This document shows positions 1-22,100 of a stretch of 64,000 nt of DNA, one piece after another; position 1 is the stretch's first letter, and each line of letters starts with the position of its first letter. This DNA is from Heliocidaris erythrogramma (taxonomy: Eukaryota; Echinodermata; Echinoidea; Camarodonta; Echinometridae): contig CM046859.1 in NCBI GenBank assembly GCA_025617745.1, positions 29,377,371 to 29,441,370 of the forward strand, in the 5' to 3' direction. The notes under the pieces are model-generated. The model was not told the DNA's origin. It saw only the letters and a program-made list of their open reading frames with translations, and searched no databases. The translations under genes were made by a program, and so were the position numbers.

Positions 1-3000
1 ATGGAAAGAAATGAATGTTTGAAATGATAAGTCACAATTTCTCTGTACATATGGTTTCCACAATCTAGAAGGAAACTGCAGATCTTGACTACGATAAATA
101 GTTTGGCAGTACCCAACAACACAGTATAGAGAGGAACATTTTGTTAGTAATTTGTAGACCCTCCATTGCTGGAAAATTTTCACATTGGTTTTGTCGAAAC
201 AATTGTAGCAATATTTTTTTCCTTAAAATCTAGTTAACAGGATACTCACTTTAATAATTACAAAGTCCTACAACATACACTTAAGCATAGAGCATTAAAG
301 TGTAAAATAAAAACCAAACTTGAAAAAATAAAAAATGTAACGCTAAATTAGTGGCTGGAGAACATTTCCCCAATAACGGCAAACCATTCAACATGTAAAT
401 ATTTCAACTTCTAAATTCAACAGGTGCATAAAATATAACAAATTAACAGTCACTACATGTAAAATAAAGCTGAAGAGAAAACATTGCATAAAGAAACAAA
501 TATTTGAACAAGGGAGCACAAGTTATTCAGGATGTCAAAGTCAAGCTCATACAGCGGGACTATAAGGACACAAGGGAAACTTTACACAACTGAACAAACT
601 TACATACATTTCACATTCATTTTCGGTTGATAACACAGAGGATCCGAGGAAGAACTTAAACAAACTATCCTTCCAAGGTAATTCTGCCAGTTTTTTTGTG
701 TTAAAATGATTTTTTTTAGCTCTGATATAACAAGACTTCAACGTAACAGATTAATCTAATTTGTCCCAAGGAGTTTCAACTTTTTCAACTGTTAAAACTT
801 GACTTAACCACAGTATGGGAGGCTTGCATGCAATTTCAAATTAATCCTGTTTTCAACAACCATAGAAGCTTTCCTTACATTGTATATTTATTTATGCTGT
901 CCAGGGCTAAGTCACAGAAACACCATCTAATAGCTTTTTAGAAGAAATGAGTAATATGAGTAAACAAACATTTTAATTGCGATTGACTGCACTTGTTTGG
1001 CCCCATGACTCAAACAGTTTGATGATACACGGCTTGTGTATTAAAGAAGATTTGCTTCTCACTGTTACAATTATTCAATCTAAAAGACAGTAACTTTAAT
1101 GCTCTTAAGGGAAATGTATCTCGTGGAAATTGCGCAACAAAAACCATAGAAAGAAAAGCTGCATCAATGTTTGTAAGTCTACATGAAATAAATGTACCAG
1201 TGGGAATTCACAGAAGATGGAGAAAGAAGACAAAAAAAGATTGAATATTCACAATGGTTGAAACAAGATTAAAAAAATGTGTTGAGGGAAACAAATGAGA
1301 TATTCAGTCTACAAAATATGAAAGCTTTGTCATCTATCCTAACAAAGTGTCTCATTCATCATTTATCAAAACAACTTCCTTGAATATGTACAGGACAGAA
1401 TTTGTTTACCATTATCATTTCCAATGTTATCAGAGCTAATTCACATTCCCTATATACATCTATTTTACAAAAACAAAGCAAGTTTACAAAATGTTAAACA
1501 TTGTCAATAATTAGCACCTTTTGACCAATTCCTTTTTAGAGATTTTTCTTAAATAATTAAAGAATAAGATCATATCATACACCTATAATACAAAAATAAG
1601 TTTTTTTCCCTCTCTCTCTCTTTCACTTAAGTTGCTTTTTGGATATTGTATTGTTTGGAAAGATCACTTTAAGCACTTCTTGTTGAAGTAGTAGCCCTGA
1701 ATGTTCTTGGAACATTCCTGCATGCACTTGTAGATGGCATTTTCCTTTTGTAACATGAATACTAGTTGAATATTTACATCTCCACTTTACTTAGCTATCT
1801 CTACTTCCTCACCTCTCCTATCAAAATATATATACAAACAGAAGAATGTACAGCTTTACAAATCAAATCATTTTACCACGAATAGAGATGATTATGCAAC
1901 ATGACTATAAAACAAAACTTTGGTGCTGCCATTTACTAAACATTTACAACGCAATACCCAAAACTATGAGAATGAACAAAGTGTGCTGTAGCACAATACA
2001 AAAGCAACAGAACAACATGAAATGCTTCCGAGTCACATTTCATATTCAGAAAAAGGTCCGAGTTGTCAAAAAGGCCACATTATATTTACATGAATAAAAT
2101 AATTTAGTGTTGATCTTTTGAAAATGTGAGGTATATCTCTTGGGGAGATGGTGTTTAGAGTTTTACCCATTAGTATTTTGAGGGAACAAAATCAAATGGT
2201 ATCAAATGAAAAAAAGGGCATAAAATATTTTTGAATGCATAGCACTGAACTAAAAGCAGCACTTTTTACAGTTGACCTGAATAATTTCACATACGATAAC
2301 CAGTGACCAAGATTTGAAAATAAACTGAATAAACGAAAAAAACTTACAATTAAATGAGCTTTTAACTATCGGTAAAACGTTGTTATGCAAAGTTTTCCTA
2401 CAATTATTTTCCATTTTAGGCTCTAACATTCAAAATCATTGTTTTCTAAACAACTCATAATCAATTTACAAGGATGTACAATAATTTCTTCTAAGTGCAA
2501 TAATTTCTTCTGAGTACAATTGCAAATTATGGAAATACAGCCGATTAGAGATTTATAAAGATACTGTTTATAGCAGCAAACACAGACATTGGACATTGGC
2601 ATATATGCGAGAGGCATACATGCATAATTAATATCTCAGAATCTTTAGGCCCACTGTGAAATATACAATGAAAGAATTTGCTTTTAACAAATATACCAAT
2701 GAAATGAGTTACATTAAACTCCCACCCAAACAGGGAGCAACTGAATAACAGGAATGAATTTTGTTCAATAGCAAATCATTGACAAATATGCCAGAAAATA
2801 ACAGAAAGCACAGTGATGCTTTCATATGTACCATTGCACACAAGTTCACATACAATTATCCCACAATACCTACGTCACCCGTTGTGGCATTACAATAAAG
2901 AATACACGTTCTTTCTTTTCCAATTACATGTACCTGTCGAGCTCTCTTTACATGCCTGAGATTGTGAAACCTTGTCTTCTGACAACTTTTCTAATGCAAG

Positions 3001-3894
3001 GACACGTTAATACAGTTATTCATATCATTTGATATGAAAGTTACCTCCATCATTAGAATAATATACTATAGGATTGTCATCAGAGCAAGACTGATATTGT
3101 GAACATGATTAGTAAGCAACCTTCGTCTGCCATTTTCAAAACGAAAGCCAGGTAGTTATGATGAAAGAATCCTTGACGATTCAGATCATTAAAAGCACAT
3201 ACCTGGCGTGAATTAAACTTGCATTTTTACCAACTATCACCAAAGTGCAGTGCAGCTTAATAATGTCTACAGTCATAAAAGTTGGATGGAAACAAGTGCT
3301 TGCAAGTTGAAATTTAAGCACTAGAAGTGAAAAGGCCTACTACAACAGAGCTAACGGGTGGCTGCAACACTACATCATAATTTACAGCAATTTCATGTCG
3401 GTATTAACAGAGGAAGAAGTAGAAGAAAAATCTGGGCCCTATTTCATAAAACTTGTTATCATTAACAAGTTACAGTAACTGTTGTAAGCTACTGAAATCC
3501 TTGAATCTGATTGGCTGAAAGCGACTTTGTATAAGAAATGAGGCAGTTGTTATTGATCACGGGTTTTATGAAACAGAGCCCAGATCGGGGTGAGTAAAGG
3601 AATTCCTCCTGCTCTATGAAGCTGTTTGGAGTGGTATCCCATCACTTCAAACAAACTTCACACCAACTTAGCAAAAAGGACCATTTTCTATCTTAAACTA
3701 TCTATGTCCGTTTCTCTCTTTGGATAAGAAGTCAACTTCTTTCTTCTGTCTTTCACTCTCTTTTTTTTTTCTTTTTTACAAACTTACAATGAGGTGGTAC
3801 AAAAAATGGATCACATAGACTTTATCTTGCATCTGGCATATTTACATATTAACACACGGAATACTGCAGCACGTTCAAGACTAAAACATATCCA
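1..3894 (-). other. Probable MIER1 3' UTR and downstream flank
   Basis: No recognisable coding exon is present on either strand; the short open frames are low-complexity and AT-rich. The stretch follows the MIER1 stop on the minus strand and is mostly unique AT-rich sequence, apart from the MITE at 3434-3581. A TTTATT on the plus strand near 885-892 (AATAAA on the minus strand) is one candidate poly(A) signal. The true 3' end is not determined and may lie outside the window. Confidence 0.45.
3434..3581. mobile_element. GGGCCC-type palindromic MITE, copy 1
   Basis: About 148 bp with terminal inverted repeats beginning GGGCCCTATTTCATAAAAC and ending in TTTTATGAAACAGAGCCC. It encloses the core motif GAAATCCTTGAATCTGATTG, shared with six other copies in the window. 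No coding capacity. It lies in the MIER1 3' UTR or flank. Confidence 0.85.
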
Positions 3895-14862
<10,968 letters not shown>

Positions 14863-15190
14863 GACTGCAGTATTATGGGATAACGATGACCTGTGAGCTT
14901 GCTGACGTAATTAGTCGAAAATACCCGGATGTGAAATATTCTGCTACGTTCTGATAAAATCTAGGATAAAACTTCTAATTTGGTCCAGAAAATTTTGGAA
15001 TTGTTCCTTATCATCAAAAATAAATAACTGAATCATGGCAAAGTAAAAAACAACCATAGTTATTTTAAGTTTGGAATGTATTAGAGGGATTCGACAAATG
15101 ATCAATTGACCAATCACAGGCACTGGGCACGTGACGTTGCAGCAGAAAATTAACTCGGCATCCCATGGCAACTCGGTTGGCTTGTGTACT
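14863..15190. promoter_or_regulatory. Divergent MIER1/DNAI4 promoter region
   Basis: This short interval separates the MIER1 start codon (14862, minus) from the inferred DNAI4 first exon (plus). Visible elements are TGACGTAATTAG at about 14903 (CRE/AP-1-like), CCAATCA at 15110-15116 (NF-Y type), CACGTGACGT at about 15129-15138 (E-box overlapping a CRE-like motif), and CATCCCATGGCAAC at 15159-15172. The last matches the right half of an RFX X-box perfectly. There is no obvious TATA box. Transcription start sites are not determined; the promoter role is inferred from gene orientation. Confidence 0.65.
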
Positions 15191-15298
15191 GTAGTTTTTC
15201 AGAGTGAACATTGAAATACAAGACGCAATTTTTGTCGAGTGGGACTGAACAAAGTGATTTGGAGGGAACCGAGATAAGATACTGATGGACTTTTGATT
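15191..15298 (+). other. DNAI4: Probable non-coding first exon of DNAI4
   Basis: A GTAAGT donor at 15299 follows a stretch with no long open frame just downstream of the promoter. The next candidate exon begins at 19132 after TTTTTCAG and contains the start codon at 19168. The 5' boundary is a guess. Confidence 0.45.
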
Positions 15299-15374
15299 GT
15301 AAGTTTGTTTTAGGTGAATGATAGGATTTGATCAGGAGGAAAAAGGGAAGGTTAAAAGTAATTTACATATTTTA

Positions 15375-17055
15375 ACAAGATCTAGAATTTAAGTGATTTT
15401 TAAACGTTTGGAACTGGTTTTATGATTTTATTTGCAAATTGAAAAAAAATTGTTCACTATTTTTGGAATGAATTATGAATTAGGCCTAAAAGTTATATTG
15501 AAATAATGAAAATCATAAACTGGGGTAGACCGAAAAATCAGTCTATTTCGTTCGGGGATATGCTCTGCTGAGGCTACGACTACGTCTGGCTTCGTGGAAA
15601 TGATATTAACTCCTCCAAACAGACGGATTTTTCTGTCTAAAACTAAGTAAAACTGGGGTCATATTTTGAAAACGATGTTATCTTTTATTAATTTAAAGTT
15701 TAAGTTAACTTTAAGTTATGTTAGTAAAACGATGTTAATTGAAAAAACAAATCAAAATCAGGACAAGCATGACAAGTCATTGGTAAATGGTTGCACAAAG
15801 ATGGCTGCGTTCGCGTAAAGTTAACACTTAACTTTACGCGAGCACAGCCATGTTATGCACCTATCAATTGTAAGACGCACCCCTCGACCCCCGGGAAAGG
15901 TGCGTCATGGTTGGGTAATTTACCAACAAATGAATGACGCAGGGTATGGTCATGGAAGCATTTGGTCAGTCACAGCATGGAGAATGGGGTGCGTCATAGT
16001 CGGTCATTTTACATGGGTGCGTCATAATGCCTCGCTATGTTTACAAACGGGTCTGTCCGCGCAATACTCACCGCGTACCGGGCTTTTAAACATGCAAACT
16101 CCTTGAATATAAAAAAAAATATATTGACATGGAATCTATACTTTCGCACCGGGCGCCCAAAATCGAGTTTGATGACATCAAATAAAATGGAAACCCCCAA
16201 ATAATAATAATTGATCTCAAATCCTCTCTCATGCTGTCTTCTGTCTGGGTTCTCAAAAAAGGGAAGAAATAAGGTATTTTTCGTTACTTTGTTTATTTTT
16301 ACCCCGTTCGTTCCAGCACTGCGTTGGCTGGTTCGGTTCTTGCCGCGATGATCGCGATCGGTAGCATTTGTGCTAGGCTGGATTGAGACATGAATATTCA
16401 TGTGTTGACGTCACAAGAATGTCAGCGATTGCACTGTGTGACTTCTGCACATTTTCATATGTCATCGCCGATAATCTTATCTCGAGCTCGGCCTCAATAG
16501 CGTGCAGGATGATAACGTGTGTTTGTGTCTTCAGCTAGCGTTCATGCATGCATGTCGATATCAACAATGCATGCAATACTATACTAGCGCCGCGCCGATG
16601 CATAGCGTGCCACGTGCGCGCGGAGCTTTACCATGACGGGGTGCGTCACAATGGTAAGTCAAAGTCTAGAACTGGTGCGTCATATTTTTTCGTCCAGGCA
16701 CAGTCATTGTAAGAAAAGGTCCGTCATAGTCGAGACACACAGGTGCGTCATGGTATAGGAAAATCCGACTCACATCTGACAAGTGACGCACCATTCCCGG
16801 GGGTCGAGGGGTGCGTCTTACAATTGATAAGTGCATTAATTTACAGAGACATCTGCGCAAGCACCAATGATTAACTGTTAGTGTTTATTGTGCGCAATAT
16901 CAATTTGTTATGACAATTAACATAGTTTTCCTTAACATAAAAGATAACATAGTTTTCAAAATACCGCCCCTGATTGTTCATGTAAATAATAAAATTTTAA
17001 TACCACAATTACCAGTTCCAAACTTTTAAATATCACTTAAATTCTAGATCTTGTT
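15375..17055. mobile_element. Large fold-back structure in DNAI4 intron 1
   Basis: The left arm starts at about 15379 (GATCTAGAATTTAAGTGAT, TTTGGAACTGGTT). It recurs in reverse complement at 17012-17052 (ACCAGTTCCAAAC, ATCACTTAAATTCTAGATC). Further inward, 15662-15735 (TTTTGAAAAC, ATGTTATCTTTTAT) pairs with 16917-16963, and the block near 15778-15800 (TCATTGGT) pairs with about 16860. Blocks unique to the left arm interrupt the match. The centre is occupied by the 15855-16836 inverted-repeat element. Confidence 0.7.
15855..16836. mobile_element. Non-autonomous DNA transposon with ~50-bp TIRs and GCGTCA subterminal repeats
   Basis: The left end (ATGCACCTATCAATTGTAAG, then ACGCACCCCTCGACCCCCGG) is mirrored at the right end (CCGGGGGTCGAGGGGTGCGT, then CTTACAATTGATAAGTGCAT). 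GGTGCGTCA-type motifs recur about five times inside each end, on both strands, as expected of transposase-binding arrays. The internal roughly 600 bp is more GC-rich than the flanks and has no convincing transposase frame. The superfamily is not assigned and no clear target duplication was found. Confidence 0.78.
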
Positions 17056-18592
17056 AAATGTAGATCTAGACTAGATCTAATGTTACTAGGCCTAGATCTA
17101 AATTAGAGTCTAGACTACTGACGAGTAGTTTTAACCTTGATTGAAATTGAATTTACTTTGAAAATTTGTTATGTTCACTGTTGTTTTGAATTGAAGTCAA
17201 GTCAGAAAGACGAGATGAGCCTTTACTTAGAAATTGATATTGATATTATCAGCAATTCTTATTATCATTATGAAATCAGCAGTATTATTTCAGTTAGAAC
17301 TCCAGACACTATCAGCCTATCAGATCTCGTAGACATGTCATGGTAGAGGTCTATCTGAAAAGAAGTTACTTGTAAGTTGTAAATATCTTCTGTTTCTCTG
17401 AAGCCAGGCTGCAGTCTGAAGTGAAGCTAGATGAGTGAAGTCTGAAGAAGAGTTCTTGATTTGTGTATGATGAATCTACTTTCATACAAATCTGGACTCT
17501 ACAGACTACAGTAGGATGGGGGGTTGCATTTCCGGACACTTAACAAAAATTAGCCTGTCAATTTTGCTGTCAGATTTTACGAAAAACATGCATCAAGTAA
17601 CACTAAAAGTAAACCAGTAAATATTTGCAATTCACACGATTTTCAACCTATCCTGTGAAAGATTTGTGACGATTTGCATGAAAAGTTTTTGATTTACTGT
17701 TTAAAAATGATCTGTCCGGATTAACAACCTGTCCGGAATTACAACGTCTGGGTATACAGTCATGCTGATCATGCTGATATCAATGCTCATCATGTTGTGA
17801 GTGAATTAAATATAGGCCTTTGGATTTAAAACATGGGCAGAGTCAATATGACCACTATTCGTGGTGTGGGTTAAGATCTACTGCATTCGTCCCTTTTTTT
17901 GCAGACTTACACAAAATTCCGCAAAACTTTGCACAGGTTTAGTAGACATCCTATTCCTGTACATACTGCCCATGAAATTTCAAGGTCAAAAGTTCTGGAT
18001 AGAACTCCTTTGTAAGAAATGAAATTCTTGCTTTTGTCGCAGAGGGAACCATTCAGAAATCAAAGCAAAGTGCATGTAACAGTGATGGTCAAAAAGTAAT
18101 TTTAAAAATTTTAATTTTTTTTTTAATAGTAAAAAAAAAAGTGTTACAAATTGTTGTTACTAGATTTAGGTCTACTTAAAAGCAAATTATAATCCTTTTT
18201 ACATCTGCACAAATTTTCCAAATATAATTCTTTTGTAATTTAATGCATACTCTCACAACTTCAAAATTTAGGGCTGCAAAGGGATGAAGTACCTTTAAGG
18301 CCTATCCTTAGCCTTATTGTTGGAGGTGGATTATTTAAGAGTGCATGCATACTAACCTTAGTAACAACAGGCCCATGCCCCTAAACAAGTTTTACAAAAG
18401 AACCAAAAGAGAATGGAAGGGAGAGGAGGATATCAAACATCATGAACATGAAAAGTGGTATGGCTCCTTCTTCTACCAACTCTCTCTCACACGCTTTCCT
18501 GCTCTTGACATTGGCCTTGGTCGCTTGCGTTTCATCTACCCAGTATTATTGGCTTATGCCATCGTGATACCAGTGTCCCCCCCTTTTTTGCT

Positions 18593-18833
18593 TTAACCCT
18601 TGTAAAAAGGTACTGCAAAGTAATGCAGTAGTACTGCAGTAATCCTGCAGTATTACTGCAGTACTCGGAATATTTTTGAGGTACTTGCAGTACTCATAGT
18701 ACTTTTGCAGTATTACTGCAGTAAGTACTGCAGTACATTGCAGTACTTGTGGTACTGTTGCAGTACTTTCTGAGGTAGTAATTCATTATTACTGCACTAC
18801 TTGCAGTAGTACTGCAGTACTTTTTCACAAGGG
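18593..18833. mobile_element. CCCTTG-ended hairpin element made of CTGCAGTA repeats
   Basis: The ends CCCTTGTAAAAAGGTACTGC and GCAGTACTTTTTCACAAGGG are inverted. TTAA precedes the left end (18593-18596) but is not seen after the right end. The interior is a dense array of TACTGCAG/CTGCAGTA palindromes. CCCTTG plus TTAA hints at a piggyBac-type MITE. DNAI4 intron. Confidence 0.65.
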
Positions 18834-19167
18834 AATGCCCCCCTGGCCCCCTTCAGTGGCTAGACCCATGCTACACCGCTGGATGCATGGTCGTACTAGA
18901 CATGGTGCTGAATCAAAACCTCGGGCTGGCCAAAGATAACTTAGATCTGCCGGTAAACTGAAATCTTCTAGCGTAATTTTATTTCCTATTTCTTTGGAAA
19001 ACATTCAAACTACTTGTCTTCAGACAGATAATTTACCGAGCGTAACAAATATATTTTTTGTATGATGTTAGCTTAGAAATATAAAGGATTTAGGTTCTCG
19101 TGTTCAACTTATAAATTTGCTAATTTTTCAGTGTTATTAGGACAGGGTCTAAAGCTCCAAATTAATC

Positions 19168-22100
19168 ATGCTAAAACTTCCCGGAGGACAGAATGCTTCG
19201 ACCGTCATGAAGAGCAGCAAAATCAGCGGTTCAACCAGCCAGAATCGAATTGGCAAAGAACGTAATGTGACCCTGGGTATTGGGTCCAGAACGACCCTCA
19301 ACTCCAGCCGAAAGAGCCAGGTTGGGAGTGATAGCAAGACAGAGCATCACAAGCTTCCAGGGGCAAAATTCCATAATATTCAGGTAAAAATTCTATCATT
19401 TGTTCTGTATATTATCTTGCTTTTGGTCTCTGATTGAGTTTCATCAAAAGTGCACTCAATTAAGGGAGTTGATGCCAAACACAAGGTTGTCCTGCTATAT
19501 CTTTTACAGGCATTTAAAACTTTGTTTTTCTTTTTTTTAAACAAGCAAAATAGTTGAATTGTGCATACAGTGTAAATATATTTCACATTTACTCGAGAGA
19601 TAATTTTTGAAAGTTTCATGAATGATTTGCTTAAAAAGGGATTATAAGCCTTTTGGTTTGCATTGTAATATTTTTTTTCTTCTTATGTTGCTGTCTACAC
19701 TGCTGCATCACAGAAATAAAACATATAAAATGGGTTGCTCTTTGAATAGAAATATGTTTGATCATGTGAAGTGATCTTGACAGTTTCATGAACAAGAAAT
19801 TTACCATGATTGATGTAATGTTAATTAATTTTTTACAGGTATTGGACGAGGAGGGCCAAGATGTTACACCACAGCCATTGCTTGTTGCCGACCCTGCCAC
19901 AGTCAAACAGCAGCAAAGCAAGCTTTTCAATCCGGGTGAATCAAGTCATGGAACGGTAAGTGTTTTTACTTTGCCCTTTTATTTTTTAACCTCAAATTGG
20001 CAACAATTATTCTTATTTTCCACTCCTTTATAGTTTGAAAAAATAAAAGTGTTTATTAAATGAACCAATGGGAATGAAAAGTGCTATATTTAACTGAAAA
20101 ATTGCCAATTTGTACACCAAAAGAGTGATTATATATATTTCACCACATTGCCAATTTAGAGACTTTAATGATTAGATAGTATTAAATCGCTCTTTTTTTC
20201 GTGAACAACAAAACATACTGCATTGGAAATAGGCTAAAAAGTAACTGCATTTCTGCTCATGTATAACATGTAATTCTTAGCATTATGGATCAATAGATAA
20301 TTTTAAAATGTCACTGAAAGAAGATACTGCGCTGCGTGATGGGTTAATGACAGTGTAAGGTGTGGTGATCCAATGTATACTTCAACGACATTTGCTCTTG
20401 GCTTTATGTTGTCAAAGATATAGGGCGATGTTAGTGTTGCAATAGACATGTTTACAAATATAGTCAAAGGCTTGTCAGACATAGCAACAAGTAATGTATG
20501 CAAACTGGATTCCAAGTATTATAGTTCATTCATTAATAATAGGTTAATGGAATACCTTGTTACTAGGTCCCAAGGAAAGAAACATCCATAAATTTGAATC
20601 ACTTTGTACACGGGACTATTGGGTTTCAGGTAAGGTTTAGGGTTAGGTTTAGGTATAGGTTTGATTCAGGTTTAAAGTTGGGAATTTTGTTAGTGTTAGA
20701 AATTGACTGGAGAGCCATTGTAACCAAGGTTTAAAGAGAAGGCCGAGTTCTGGGAAAGGTGAAAGTAATTTGTGAGCTTTCTCATTCCTTTTATGTCGGC
20801 TTGGAAGAACACCATAGTAGAAATGTCCCCCGAGAAGGACTGCTCTTCAATCTCCCTCATATTCACAATATGACGAGATATATCGGAAGTGTTTGGGCTG
20901 AACATTCATGCCACATGAATGTGCGGTCCCATTTACCCATTCCTGTGTGCAGTGCATGTGCTTTACAGCGAGATTCGGTCAATTTCTTATCATTTTGACA
21001 TTTCCAAAACCTCACAGTATACACCAATTCTTATGTAGATATGATCAACCTTTCCAATTTGCTATTTTATGAGAAGGTTCCTTTCACAATGTAATCACAT
21101 GACCAGAACTCAATCAACATTGGCCCGTATACATGTACTCGAAAGTGGCCTAAGTTAAGCCTGGCTTAACTTAGGCCACTGATTGATGGGAGGCCATTCG
21201 TCAAAGTCATGTAACCAAATAACGAAACAAAATTATTTTCTGGCATGAAATGAGCATCAGAAATCAATTCTATCATGTGGGTTTTTGTATTTGTATTTAG
21301 TCCCAAAACTATGGTGATTTTGTAGGATTAAAAGAGGGTTACATTTGGCTCTCCATAATTTGGTGGCCTAAATCTACACACAATAAGCAGGGGCTTAAGT
21401 TAGGCGCCTTTCGAGAATACTGGCCATTATCTATAAAGGTAGTCGTGAGTTGTTCTGCATTTCAACAGAAACTGACCAGAAGTCATTCTACATACACACA
21501 GTCCCTAGTTTTATGTGCAGTAGATGGAATGTTTGGATCTGTTAAATGGAAACATTGCTGAAAATCCCATACGGTACACTAAAAAGCACCAGTACAGATA
21601 AGCATATATATACATGTATACAATCAGTTCAATTCCCTTAGCTTTGTATATACCAAGGAATCATTTATTTGTAGTTTATACAGTCAAGATTAAGTTCTAA
21701 AATTCCTGGTTCAAATTATGCCATGATGATGGTAATTTAAGTAGATGTACTTTCTTCATGAGATGTGAACTTATTTTCACGAGATCATAATATATTCCTT
21801 TCATGCTATTTCTATTCGTTAATCTACGTTTCTTTAAATTTCTTCCTCAGTTACTTATCTTTTCCTCTCCCTGACCTTTTATCTGATTTCCCTCTCTCTC
21901 TCTCTTTCCCTTTCCCTTTCCCTTTCTCTTTCTCTTGCTTTATAATATGTTGAATAAGATAGTGCATATCATTTCAATTTCTACTGTGGGTTGGAAGTCT
22001 GTATTTATATTCGTCCTAATTTGTTCTCAACTGTATCCAGTCAAACCTGAAAAAAAAATAAACCTGAAAGCTGAAACCTGAAAAAAAATAATTTGTGTAC

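Noticed and set aside
20620-20690. TTTAGGGTTAGG-like telomeric repeat
   Set aside because: Only a few imperfect units (GGTTTAGG, GGTATAGG) within an intron; too short and irregular to be an interstitial telomere.
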